64,000 nucleotides of DNA, from assembly GCF_001543325.1 (NCBI RefSeq), contig NZ_CP013355.1:2510001-2574000 (forward strand), given 5' to 3'. Shown one piece after another: positions 23,966 to 32,191 of the stretch (its first letter is position 1; every line of letters starts with the position of its first letter). Under the pieces are notes generated by a model, which was given only the letters and a program-made list of their open reading frames with translations, did no database searches and had not been told where the DNA came from. Made by a program: the position numbers and the translations under genes. Source of the stretch: Lutibacter profundi. Lineage in GTDB: Bacteria; Bacteroidota; Bacteroidia; Flavobacteriales; Flavobacteriaceae.

Positions 23966-24400
23966 ATGAAACGCTTGGAGCCAGTATCAAAAATAATGAC
24001 GAGAAAGTTAATAACATTAACCTTGTCTGATGATTTATATAAAGCAGAGAAGCTTTTTCTAGAAAATCATATTCGTCATATTCCAATTGTTGAAGATGAG
24101 CATATTATAGGAATGTTAAGCCTTTCTGATTTAAAACGAATTAGCTTTTTAGATTCGTATGATGCCAACGAAATTAAAATAGATAATGCCGTTTACAGTA
24201 TGTTAAGTATTGGTCAGCTTATGGTTAAAAATATAATCAAGATAAATTCTAGTATAACAGTAAAGTCTGTTGTAGAAATCTTATCTAAAAATGAATTTCA
24301 TGCCTTGCCAGTTGTTGAAAATGATATACTTGTTGGTATTGTAACTACTACAGACATATTGAAATATTTATTAAAGCAATATGAATTAGAAGAAAATTAA
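23966..24400 (+). CDS. two-CBS-domain protein
   Basis: A 144-residue cytoplasmic protein made of two CBS motifs: VSKIMTRKLITLTLSDDLYKAEKLFLENHIRHIPIVEDEHIIGMLSLSDLK and LMVKNIIKINSSITVKSVVEILSKNEFHALPVVENDILVGIVTTTDILKYLL. Such paired domains (a Bateman module) bind adenine nucleotides and act as energy or stress sensors. No effector domain is fused. It is the last + gene of the metal block and ends directly against the rpe stop codon on the other strand, with no spacer. Confidence 0.9.
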   Translation: MKRLEPVSKIMTRKLITLTLSDDLYKAEKLFLENHIRHIPIVEDEHIIGMLSLSDLKRISFLDSYDANEIKIDNAVYSMLSIGQLMVKNIIKINSSITVKSVVEILSKNEFHALPVVENDILVGIVTTTDILKYLLKQYELEEN

Positions 24401-25060
24401 TTATTTAGAAGCTAATTTTTTTAAATTACTAATGGTTTCAGAAGGATTTTCACTTTTAAAAACAAAACTTCCTGCAACAAATGCATCAACTCCAGCTTCA
24501 GAAAGTTGTTGTATATTTTTATCTGTAACACCACCATCAACTTCAATCAGTGCTTTTGAGCCTGAGTATGCTATTAAATTTTTAAGTTGCTCAATTTTTT
24601 TATAGGTGTTTTCAATAAAGCTTTGTCCACCAAATCCAGGGTTAACACTCATAATTAGCACTAAATCTAAATCACAAATAATATCTTCTAAAACGGCTAT
24701 AGGTGTATGTGGGTTTAAAGATACTCCAGCTTTCATACCTTCAGCTTTAATAACTTGTACAGTTCTGTGTAAATGAGTACAAGCTTCGTAATGTACGGTT
24801 AAAATATCAGCTCCAGCTTTTTTAAAGTTTGAAATATACCTATCAGGATCCACAATCATTAAATGAACATCCATAGTTTTGGTAGCATGTTTTTTAATGG
24901 CTTTTATAACGGGCATTCCAAACGAAATATTTGGCACAAACACGCCATCCATAACATCAATATGAAACCAATCTGCTTTGCTGTTGTTAACCATTTCAAC
25001 GGCATGTTGTAAGTTGGCAAAATCTGCGGCTAAAATAGAAGGAGCGATAAATTTATTCAT
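24401..25060 (-). CDS. rpe: ribulose-phosphate 3-epimerase
   Basis: Rpe interconverts ribulose 5-phosphate and xylulose 5-phosphate in the pentose phosphate pathway. The 219-residue TIM-barrel protein shows the family motifs IAPSILAADFANL, DWFHIDVMDGVFVPNISFG, MDVHLMIVDPDRYI, VLIMSVNPGFGGQSF and LIEVDGGVT; the His and Asp metal ligands and catalytic Asp residues are in place. It follows rpoD on the - strand but a strong terminator lies between them. Its stop abuts the stop of the CBS gene. Confidence 0.96.
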   Translation of the reverse strand: MNKFIAPSILAADFANLQHAVEMVNNSKADWFHIDVMDGVFVPNISFGMPVIKAIKKHATKTMDVHLMIVDPDRYISNFKKAGADILTVHYEACTHLHRTVQVIKAEGMKAGVSLNPHTPIAVLEDIICDLDLVLIMSVNPGFGGQSFIENTYKKIEQLKNLIAYSGSKALIEVDGGVTDKNIQQLSEAGVDAFVAGSFVFKSENPSETISNLKKLASK

Positions 25061-25097
25061 TTTATTAAGTAGTTATTTTTTACAAAAGTATCATTAA

Positions 25098-25137
25098 AAA
25101 AAGAAAAACGCTCGAAATTTCGAGCGTTTTTCTTTTT
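25098..25137 (-). terminator. strong rho-independent terminator after rpoD
   Basis: A perfect palindrome with 20-bp arms (25098-25117 and 25118-25137): an A/G-rich outer part and the core CGCTCGAAA/TTTCGAGCG. It lies 3 nt after the rpoD stop and separates rpoD from rpe. It reads as a terminator on both strands. Confidence 0.92.
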
Positions 25138-25140
25138 AGG

Positions 25141-26004
25141 TTAACCTAAATATGTTTTTAAAATTTTACTTCGAGAAGTATGTTTTAATCTTCTAATTGC
25201 TTTTTCTTTAATTTGTCGAACACGTTCACGAGTTAAATCAAATGTTTCTCCAATTTCTTCTAGAGTCATAGGGTGTGCATCTCCCAAGCCAAAGTATAAT
25301 TGAACAACATCAGCTTCTCTGGGTGTTAAAGTTTCTAAAGCACGTTCAATTTCAACCTTTAATGATTCGTGTAATAGAGCCCTGTCTGGATTTGGAGATT
25401 CACCTGTGTTTAATACATCATACAAGTTAGAATCTTCACCTTCAATTAAAGGAGCATCCATTGAGACATGACGACCAGAATTTTTCATAGATTCTTTAAC
25501 GTCATTAACAGTCATATCTAGCTTTTTTGCAATTTCTTCGGCAGAAGGAGGTCTTTCATTCTCTTGCTCTAAAAAAGCATACATTTTATTTATCTTATTG
25601 ATAGATCCAATTTTGTTTAAAGGTAATCGTACAATACGAGATTGTTCAGCCAATGCTTGTAAAATAGATTGACGAATCCACCAAACAGCGTAAGAGATAA
25701 ATTTAAAACCACGAGTTTCATCAAAACGCTTTGCAGCTTTTATTAATCCTAAATTCCCTTCATTAATTAAATCAGGCAATGTTAATCCTTGATTTTGATA
25801 TTGTTTTGCTACAGAAACAACAAAACGGAGATTTGCTTTTGTTAATCTTTCTAATGCTTCTTGGTCTCCTGCTTTTATTCGTTGAGCTAATTCAACCTCC
25901 ATTTCGGCTGTAATTAAATCAACTTTTCCAATTTCTTGTAGGTATTTATCTAATGATGCGGTTTCCCTGTTGGTAACCTGTTTTGTAATTTTAAGTTGTC
26001 TCAT
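25141..26004 (-). CDS. rpoD: primary RNA polymerase sigma factor, short Bacteroidota type
   Basis: The 287-residue sigma-70 factor has region 1.2 ([19 protein letters not shown]), region 2 ([38 protein letters not shown], then [16 protein letters not shown]), region 3 and region 4 ([44 protein letters not shown]). It lacks the large N-terminal region 1.1 of E. coli RpoD; about 287 residues is normal for the primary sigma factor of Bacteroidota, which reads TTTG/TAnnTTTG promoters. The start [14 protein letters not shown] is the standard one. The upstream gap holds a short palindrome AGTGTACACT (26036-26045). Confidence 0.95.
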   Translation of the reverse strand: MRQLKITKQVTNRETASLDKYLQEIGKVDLITAEMEVELAQRIKAGDQEALERLTKANLRFVVSVAKQYQNQGLTLPDLINEGNLGLIKAAKRFDETRGFKFISYAVWWIRQSILQALAEQSRIVRLPLNKIGSINKINKMYAFLEQENERPPSAEEIAKKLDMTVNDVKESMKNSGRHVSMDAPLIEGEDSNLYDVLNTGESPNPDRALLHESLKVEIERALETLTPREADVVQLYFGLGDAHPMTLEEIGETFDLTRERVRQIKEKAIRRLKHTSRSKILKTYLG

Positions 26005-26151
26005 TTAAATAGCTAGTGTATGATTGTTTATATAAAGTGTACACTATATTATACGTAGTTATTTTAAAAATGTTACAAAAAGAACTGTATATTATTCTTT
26101 TTTTCTTTTTATTTAGGATAATTAGCTACGTGTTACTATTTTGATAGTAAA

Positions 26152-26292
26152 AAAAAGAGGTCGTCTAAAAAGTAATTATACTTGTCATTTTGAACAAAGT
26201 GAAAAATCTCAACATCTTGATATATAAGTGTTTAATTTCAAAGAGATTCTTCATTTACATTCAGAATGACACTTCTTAGACAGCCTCTTTTT
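26152..26292. repeat. MITE-like inverted-repeat element between pnp and rpoD
   Basis: A 141-bp element with 22-bp terminal inverted repeats (26152-26173 and 26271-26292; 19 of 22 bases match, core GAGG-x2-GTCTAA). A second inner inverted repeat (about 26182-26210 and 26243-26272) pairs TGTCATTTTGAAC... with ...TTCAGAATGACA. The whole forms one long imperfect hairpin and codes for nothing. Its right end is 17 nt after the pnp stop, so it may also stop transcription. It accounts for most of the 305-bp gap. Confidence 0.7.
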
Positions 26293-26309
26293 AGTTTTAA
26301 AAAGAGTTA

Positions 26310-28457
26310 TTAATCTTTATTTTCTTTTCTTTCTTCTCTAGGAGGCCTTGGTAATAATGCTTTTCTAGAAACTTTTTCTTTTCTTGTTTTTGGATCTCTA
26401 CCAAAATATTTTACATCAAAAACATCACCCATTTTAACAACATCAGAAACGTTATTTGTACGTTCCCAAGCCAATTCAGAAATATGTAATAGAACTTCAT
26501 TCCCAGGAGCTTCAGTGTATTCTACTACGGCACCAAAGTCTAACATTTTTATAACTTTTACTTCGTAAACACTGCCTCTTTCTGGTTTGAATGTAATAGC
26601 GTCAATTTTAGCTAAAACGGCATCAATACCATCTTGGTTTGTCCCTAAAATTTCTACAATACCTTCTTCAGTAACTGGGTCTTCGTTGATAACAATAGTT
26701 GTTCCAGTTGCTTTTTGTAATTCTTGAATTACTTTTCCTCCAGGACCAATTAAAGCACCAATGAAATCTCCAGGAATAATTTTAGAAACCATTTTTGGAG
26801 CATGTGCTTTAACATCAGTATTAGGTTTTGCAATTGTATCAGTTATTTTTCCTAAAATATGTAATCTTCCGTCGCGTGCTTGTTTTAAAGCTTTCACTAA
26901 AATTTCATATGATAATCCTTTAATTTTAATGTCCATTTGACATGCCGTAATACCATCGGCAGTACCAGTAACTTTAAAATCCATATCCCCTAAGTGATCT
27001 TCATCGCCTAAAATATCAGATAAAATAGCATATTTATCACCATCAGAAATTAATCCCATCGCAATACCTGAAACAGGTTTTTTCATCTCAACACCAGCAT
27101 CCATTAACGCCATTGTTCCAGCGCACACAGTTGCCATAGAAGATGACCCGTTAGATTCTAACACTTCAGAAACAACACGAACAGTGTAAGGGCAATCTTT
27201 AGAAATCATTCCTTTTAATGCACGTTGTGCTAAATTCCCATGTCCAACTTCACGACGAGAAGTACCTCTTAAAGGGCGAGCTTCTCCCGTACAAAAAGGA
27301 GGAAAATTATAATGTAAATAAAATGTTTCTTCACCTTGGTAAGTTGGCATATCAATTTGGTTTGCTTCTCTTGAAGTTCCTAATGTAACAGTTGCCAAAG
27401 CTTGGGTTTCACCTCTTGTAAATATTGCTGAACCATGTGTTGAAGGTAAATAATCTACTTCACACCAAATTGGTCTTATTTCAGTCGTTTTTCGTCCGTC
27501 TAAGCGTAAACCTTCGTTTAAAGTTAGATTACGAATAGCAGTTTTTTGAGCTTTGTTGTAATATTTACTAATCAAATCTCCATATTCTGCTATTTCTTCT
27601 TCAGTAAAAGTTGCAATTATTTCTTCTTTTACTTCAGAAAAAGCTTGAGTTCTTTCTTGTTTAGAAGTTCCTTTTTTTGCAATGTCATAGCATTTTTGAT
27701 ATGTTGCATCAAGTATTCTTTTTTCTAAATCTTCATTTGTTATTTCAGTTTCATACTCACGAGTCTCTTTTTTTCCAAAAGCTTCGGCTAAAGCAACTTG
27801 TGCAGCACATTGAATTTTAATGGCTTCATGTGCAAATTTTATTGCAGCTGCCATTTCTTCTTCGCTACATTCATCCATTTCACCTTCTACCATCATCACT
27901 GAATCTGCAGATGCACCTACCATCATATCAATGTCGGCTTCCTCTATTTGTGTTCTGCTTGGGTTGATGATAAATTCACCATTAATTCTAGCAACACGAA
28001 CTTCAGAAATGGGTGTTTCAAAAGGAAAGTCACTTAATTGTATTGCTGCTGACGCGGCTAAACCAGCTAAAGCATCTGGCATTACATCGTCATCAGATGA
28101 CATTAACTGAATCATAACTTGTGTTTCAGCATGGTAATCTTTAGGAAAAAGAGGTCTTAAAACTCTATCTACTAAACGCATTGTTAGTACTTCTCCATCA
28201 CTTGGTCTTGCTTCTCTTTTAAAGAAACCTCCAGGATAACGACCTGCTGCTGCAAATTTTTCTCTATAATCTACCGTTAATGGTAAAAAGTCAACGTTAC
28301 TTGCGTTATAATTAGATACGGCTGTACATAATAGCATGGCATTTCCCATCTGTACAACAACCGAACCGTGCGCTTGTTTTGCTAATTTTCCTGTTTCTAA
28401 AGAAATGGTTCTTCCATCTCCTAAATCAATAATTTGTGTAAATACCTTCGGTATCAT
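26310..28457 (-). CDS. pnp: polyribonucleotide nucleotidyltransferase (PNPase)
   Basis: PNPase degrades RNA 3' to 5' by phosphorolysis. The 715-residue protein has two RNase PH domains (first with [17 protein letters not shown], second with [25 protein letters not shown] and [23 protein letters not shown]), the connecting helical domain, a KH domain ([17 protein letters not shown], about residues 575-630) and an S1 domain ([36 protein letters not shown]), ending in a basic tail. It follows rpsO, the usual rpsO-pnp arrangement, with a terminator in the gap. Confidence 0.97.
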   Translation of the reverse strand: MIPKVFTQIIDLGDGRTISLETGKLAKQAHGSVVVQMGNAMLLCTAVSNYNASNVDFLPLTVDYREKFAAAGRYPGGFFKREARPSDGEVLTMRLVDRVLRPLFPKDYHAETQVMIQLMSSDDDVMPDALAGLAASAAIQLSDFPFETPISEVRVARINGEFIINPSRTQIEEADIDMMVGASADSVMMVEGEMDECSEEEMAAAIKFAHEAIKIQCAAQVALAEAFGKKETREYETEITNEDLEKRILDATYQKCYDIAKKGTSKQERTQAFSEVKEEIIATFTEEEIAEYGDLISKYYNKAQKTAIRNLTLNEGLRLDGRKTTEIRPIWCEVDYLPSTHGSAIFTRGETQALATVTLGTSREANQIDMPTYQGEETFYLHYNFPPFCTGEARPLRGTSRREVGHGNLAQRALKGMISKDCPYTVRVVSEVLESNGSSSMATVCAGTMALMDAGVEMKKPVSGIAMGLISDGDKYAILSDILGDEDHLGDMDFKVTGTADGITACQMDIKIKGLSYEILVKALKQARDGRLHILGKITDTIAKPNTDVKAHAPKMVSKIIPGDFIGALIGPGGKVIQELQKATGTTIVINEDPVTEEGIVEILGTNQDGIDAVLAKIDAITFKPERGSVYEVKVIKMLDFGAVVEYTEAPGNEVLLHISELAWERTNNVSDVVKMGDVFDVKYFGRDPKTRKEKVSRKALLPRPPREERKENKD

Positions 28458-28560
28458 AAATAATGTTTTAATTAATTAAACAATTGGTTTTAGTTGTTGT
28501 GTTGTATACGAACCAATGAAAAGTTTAATGTATGCTTTTTTTAAGTGTGATAAATTTCAA

Positions 28561-28587
28561 AAAAAAGAGGCAATATTTGCCCCTTTA
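28561..28587 (-). terminator. terminator after rpsO
   Basis: On the - strand, arms AAAGGGGCAA and TTGCCTCTTT enclose a 3-nt loop and run into T residues, 6 nt after the rpsO stop. It probably attenuates read-through into pnp. Confidence 0.82.
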
Positions 28588-28593
28588 TTTTAA

Positions 28594-28863
28594 TTATTTT
28601 CTTAAACCTAACTCTTTAATTATATTACGATATCGAACAATATCGTTTTTAATTAAATAGTCAAGTAAATTTCTTCTTTTACCTACGAGTTTTACCAATG
28701 AACGCTCAGTATTAAAATCTTTACGATTTTTTTTAAGGTGTTCAGTTAAATGATTAATTCTAAAAGTAAATAAGGCAATTTGACCTTCAGCTGAACCAGT
28801 ATTTGTTGCTGATTCTCCGTGTTTAGCAAAAATTTCTGCTTTTTTTTCTTTTGTTAAGTACAT
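28594..28863 (-). CDS. rpsO: 30S ribosomal protein S15
   Basis: The 89-residue protein is full length and has the S15 signature: NTGSAEGQIALFTFRINHLTEHLKKNRKDFNTERSLVKLVGKRRNLLDYL, which binds 16S rRNA helices 20-22 in the 30S platform. The sequence ends in the usual YRNIIKELGLRK. It has a clear upstream promoter and is followed by a terminator and pnp. Confidence 0.98.
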   Translation of the reverse strand: MYLTKEKKAEIFAKHGESATNTGSAEGQIALFTFRINHLTEHLKKNRKDFNTERSLVKLVGKRRNLLDYLIKNDIVRYRNIIKELGLRK

Positions 28864-28927
28864 GCTAACATTAATTTTTATTAATAATTTTTATGTATGA
28901 ATACTGTAAATATCAGTAAACAGCCCG

Positions 28928-28957
28928 CAAATATACTATTATTATTTTGATTAACAA
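28928..28957 (-). promoter_or_regulatory. promoter of rpsO
   Basis: On the - strand TATATTTG (28928-28935) fits TAnnTTTG, and TTG (28955-28957) lies 19 nt upstream as the -33 element. The transcript would begin about 55-60 nt before the rpsO start. Confidence 0.65.
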
Positions 28958-29069
28958 TTAACTATGCAAACAACTTAATTGTTATAAGCCAATTAAACCT
29001 TTTGCAATTGTGTGTGTCAAAGATACATTAAAAGTTAATTTTTTGTTAAACCATTAAAATAATAATCTT

Positions 29070-29921
29070 ATGAAAATTTTAAATTTAAAACTGTTACTAT
29101 TTTTTGTTGTTAGTAGTTTCTTTTTTACAAGTTGTAACAACAGTGATAACATTGATTTATCAGAACCAATATTAACAGAAGAAACAAATATCTTTGTAGA
29201 AGCAGACAATATTTCAGATGAAGTAAATAATGTAATTGATGATTTTTTTGTAGAAGAAAGTTTAGGAGCGCGTTCTGAAGATAATAACACAGGGGGAGTT
29301 CTAGGTTTAGGGTGTATGACTAGAGCCGTAGTTATTGAAGGAACTACAAAAACAGTTACGCTAGACTTTGGAGAAGGGTGCGAATTGCCAAATGGTACTG
29401 TTTTAAGCGGGAAAATTATTTTAATTCACGCTGTTGATACAGATGTTAAGTCGTTAACAATCAAGTATACATTTGAAAACTTTTACTTTAATGAGTTAAA
29501 TATAGAAGGTGAAAATACAGTGGTTCGGGTTAGGGAAAATGAAAATGGAAACCCTCAATCTACATTAACAATTAATATGAAAATCACTTGGCCTGATGGT
29601 GAGTTTGCCTCACGAAGAGGAACTAAAATTAGAGAATGGATTGAAGGGTATAACACAAGAACTTTTGGAGATAATGTGTTTTTAATTACTGGTAATTGGA
29701 CTACTACATTTAAAAATGGAACACTACTATCAGCAACTATTATTGAGCCTTTAAGACGTGAAATGGCTTGTAGATTTATTGTGAGTGGAGTAGTAGAATT
29801 ACAAAAAAATGACAGAAATGGCTTTTTAAATTTTGGAGACGGTAGCTGTGATAATAAAGCGATTTTCACCAACGAAGAGGGTGAAGAATTTGAAATAATT
29901 TTAAGGGGGAAAATGTTTTAG
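29070..29921 (+). CDS. uncharacterised exported lipoprotein
   Basis: A 283-residue protein with a lipoprotein signal (VVSSFFFTSC, lipidated Cys at about residue 21) followed by an acidic linker (residues 22-75) and a beta-rich domain with four Cys (LGLGCMTRAVV, DFGEGCELPNG, REMACRFIVSG, GDGSCDNKA). The even Cys number suggests two disulphides in the periplasm or at the surface. I do not recognise a named domain; similar lipoproteins are common in flavobacteria. It is transcribed away from rpsO and shares a two-way terminator with accD. Confidence 0.8.
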   Translation: MKILNLKLLLFFVVSSFFFTSCNNSDNIDLSEPILTEETNIFVEADNISDEVNNVIDDFFVEESLGARSEDNNTGGVLGLGCMTRAVVIEGTTKTVTLDFGEGCELPNGTVLSGKIILIHAVDTDVKSLTIKYTFENFYFNELNIEGENTVVRVRENENGNPQSTLTINMKITWPDGEFASRRGTKIREWIEGYNTRTFGDNVFLITGNWTTTFKNGTLLSATIIEPLRREMACRFIVSGVVELQKNDRNGFLNFGDGSCDNKAIFTNEEGEEFEIILRGKMF

Positions 29922-29936
29922 TTTTTGAAAAGGAAT

Positions 29937-29968
29937 AAAAAGAGTGAGCTGTAAAAGCTCACTTTTTT
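29937..29968. terminator. two-way terminator between the lipoprotein gene and accD
   Basis: Arms AGTGAGCT (29943-29950) and AGCTCACT (29956-29963) around a 5-nt loop are flanked by A5 on one side and T6 on the other, so it works on both strands. The T run overlaps the accD stop codon (29967-29969). Confidence 0.88.
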
Positions 29969-30827
29969 ATTTTCTAATTGGTAGGTTTTGAATTAAATCT
30001 ATATATAAATTTACTTCTTTTTTTAAATTTTTACGTTCTACAATTTTATCTAAAAATCCATGTTCCAATACAAATTCTGAACGTTGAAATCCAGGAGGTA
30101 ATTCTTTACCTGTAGTATCTTTAACAACTCTAGGCCCTGCAAAAGCAACTAAAGCATTAGGCTCTGCAATATTTATATCGCCTAGCATAGCATAAGAAGC
30201 TGTTGTGCCACCAGTTGTTGGATCTGTACATAATGAAATATACGGTATGCCTGCTTCCGAAAGTTGAGCTAATTTGGCAGATGTTTTTACCAACTGCATT
30301 AAAGAGATAGCAGCTTCCATCATTCTAGCTCCACCTGATTTAGAAATCATTAAAAAAGGGATTTTATGTTTAATTGAATAATCAATTGCACGAGATATTT
30401 TCTCGCCTACAACACTACCCATTGAGCCTCCTATAAAACTAAAATCCATAGCAGCAATAACTAAGTCTTTTCCATAAGATTTGCCAACAGCAGTTCTAAC
30501 AGCATCTTTTAGTTTTGTTTTTTCGTAGGCTTGCTTTAATCTATCCGTATATTTTTTGCTATCGGAGAATTTCAAAGGATCTTTTGAAACCATATTCTTA
30601 TCAAATTCTTTAAACTTATTATCGTCGAAAAGAATTTCAAAATATTCAGCACTTCCAATTCTAACATGGTAACCATCTTCTGGGCTAACATAGAAGTTAT
30701 GTTTTAATTCATCAGTATCTACAATTTTACCACTAGGGGTTTTGTACCATAATCCTTTAGGCACATCTCTTTTATCTTCAGTTGCAGTTTGAATTCCTTT
30801 ATCTTTTCTTTTAAACCAAGATGACAT
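29967..30827 (-). CDS. accD: acetyl-CoA carboxylase carboxyltransferase subunit beta
   Basis: AccD, with AccA, transfers the carboxyl group from biotin to acetyl-CoA in fatty acid synthesis. The 286-residue protein has the crotonase-type core: [65 protein letters not shown] and FAGPRVV. The N-terminal region (FKRKDKG..., [13 protein letters not shown]) lacks the four-Cys zinc ribbon of E. coli AccD; I see no CxxC pair before residue 60, which is usual for some Bacteroidota members. It follows fba, separated by a degenerate repeat. Confidence 0.95.
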   Translation of the reverse strand: MSSWFKRKDKGIQTATEDKRDVPKGLWYKTPSGKIVDTDELKHNFYVSPEDGYHVRIGSAEYFEILFDDNKFKEFDKNMVSKDPLKFSDSKKYTDRLKQAYEKTKLKDAVRTAVGKSYGKDLVIAAMDFSFIGGSMGSVVGEKISRAIDYSIKHKIPFLMISKSGGARMMEAAISLMQLVKTSAKLAQLSEAGIPYISLCTDPTTGGTTASYAMLGDINIAEPNALVAFAGPRVVKDTTGKELPPGFQRSEFVLEHGFLDKIVERKNLKKEVNLYIDLIQNLPIRK

Positions 30828-30876
30828 AACTAGTTTGTTTTAGTTGAAAATGGAAATGTAAAATTACTAAAAAAAA

Positions 30877-31004
30877 TAAAGAGGTAATCTAAAAAGAATA
30901 CTTTTCATTCAGTTTGTAGAATTTTAATCTCTTAAAATATTGAAAATTAACCCAATAAGATTTTTAAATTAATGATTTCAAATATTTAAAAGCAACCTCT
31001 TTAA
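30877..31004. repeat. degenerate copy of the MITE-like element between fba and accD
   Basis: AAAGAGGT-x2-TCTAAAAAG at the left end (from 30878) matches the left end of the element at 26152. The next bases (AATACTTTTCATTC... up to AATCTC) also follow its internal order. The right end AACCTCTTT (30994-31002) closes the inverted repeat, but the rest of that arm has diverged. As at pnp, the right end stands just after a stop codon (fba, 31007). No ORF. Confidence 0.5.
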
Positions 31005-31006
31005 CT

Positions 31007-32074
31007 TTACAATGTATTTACATTATTTAGGTCTTTAAATGCCTGAATTAAACGCTTTTTAAAGGTTATTTCACCCTCACGCAACCATTTTCTAGGGTCG
31101 TAATATTTTTTATTTGGTAAATCAGATCCTTCAGGATTTCCTATTTGAGTTTTTAAATAATCAATTTTAGTTACCATATAATCTCTAATTCCTTCGGTAA
31201 AAGCAAATTGCAAATCGGTATCAATATTCATTTTAATTACACCATATCCAATTGCTTCTCTAATTTCTTCAAGGGTTGAACCTGACCCACCGTGAAACAC
31301 AAAATCTACCGGATTTTCTTCAGTATTGTATTTTTCTTGAATATATTTTTGAGAATTATCTAATATTTTTGGAGTTAGTTTAACATTACCAGGTTTATAC
31401 ACTCCATGAACATTTCCAAAAGAGGCAGCAATTGTAAAGCAATCACTTACTTTTTTAAGTTCTTCATAAGCATATGCAACTTCTTCTGGCTGCGTATATA
31501 ATTTTGAGATATCAACGTCTGAATTATCAACACCATCTTCTTCTCCTCCAGTTATACCTAATTCAATTTCTAAAGTCATATCAATTTTGCTCATTCGTGC
31601 CAAGTAGTTTTTGCAAATTTCTATATTTTCTTTAAGAGGTTCCTCAGATAAGTCAATCATATGTGAACTGAAAAGAGGAACACCATTCTCTTTATAAAAT
31701 TGTTCACCTGCATCCAATAATCCATCTATCCAAGGAAGCAATTTTTTCGCACAGTGGTCTGTGTGTAAAATTACAGGAATCCCATAGGCTTCAGCCAATG
31801 TGTGAATGTGTTTTGCTCCTGCAATAGCACCTACAATAGCCGCTTTTTGATTTTCATTAGACAATCCTTTTCCGGCATTAAATTGAGCCCCGCCATTTGA
31901 TAATTGTATAATTACAGGGGCATTTAATTCTTTTGCTGTTTCTAAAACTGCATTTATAGTGTTTGAACCTGTAACATTAACTGCAGGGATTGCAAATTTT
32001 TTCGTTTTTGCAATTTTAAAAAGTTCTTGAACCTTTTTTCCTGTTACAACTCCTGGTTTAATTGTGTGACTCAT
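31007..32074 (-). CDS. fbaA: class II fructose-bisphosphate aldolase
   Basis: The 355-residue enzyme is a zinc-dependent aldolase of class IIA, close to E. coli FbaA in length. It cleaves fructose 1,6-bisphosphate in glycolysis and runs in reverse in gluconeogenesis. Visible motifs are the zinc ligand stretch VILHTDHCAKKLLPWIDG, FSSHMIDLSEEPLKEN, IELGITGGEEDGVDN, FGNVHGVYKPGNVKL, DFVFHGGSGSTLEEI and KMNIDTDLQFAF. It is a single gene with its own promoter. Confidence 0.97.
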   Translation of the reverse strand: MSHTIKPGVVTGKKVQELFKIAKTKKFAIPAVNVTGSNTINAVLETAKELNAPVIIQLSNGGAQFNAGKGLSNENQKAAIVGAIAGAKHIHTLAEAYGIPVILHTDHCAKKLLPWIDGLLDAGEQFYKENGVPLFSSHMIDLSEEPLKENIEICKNYLARMSKIDMTLEIELGITGGEEDGVDNSDVDISKLYTQPEEVAYAYEELKKVSDCFTIAASFGNVHGVYKPGNVKLTPKILDNSQKYIQEKYNTEENPVDFVFHGGSGSTLEEIREAIGYGVIKMNIDTDLQFAFTEGIRDYMVTKIDYLKTQIGNPEGSDLPNKKYYDPRKWLREGEITFKKRLIQAFKDLNNVNTL

Positions 32075-32113
32075 AATATTTTAAATGTAATTAGTTTAAT
32101 GGTTTTAAGATAA

Positions 32114-32121
32114 CAAAATTA
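32114..32121 (-). promoter_or_regulatory. probable -7 element of the fba promoter
   Basis: On the - strand TAATTTTG fits TAnnTTTG, 40 nt before the fba start. No clear -33 element was assigned. Confidence 0.45.
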
Positions 32122-32191
32122 AGGAAATATACCTTTTAAATAAACGAATAGATAAAAAAAAACGAAAACGAAATAGTTGTACTTGTAATTT

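Noticed and set aside
26036-26045. Palindrome AGTGTACACT before rpoD as an operator
   Set aside because: Only 10 bp, not repeated elsewhere in the window that I could see, and the outer bases do not pair well.
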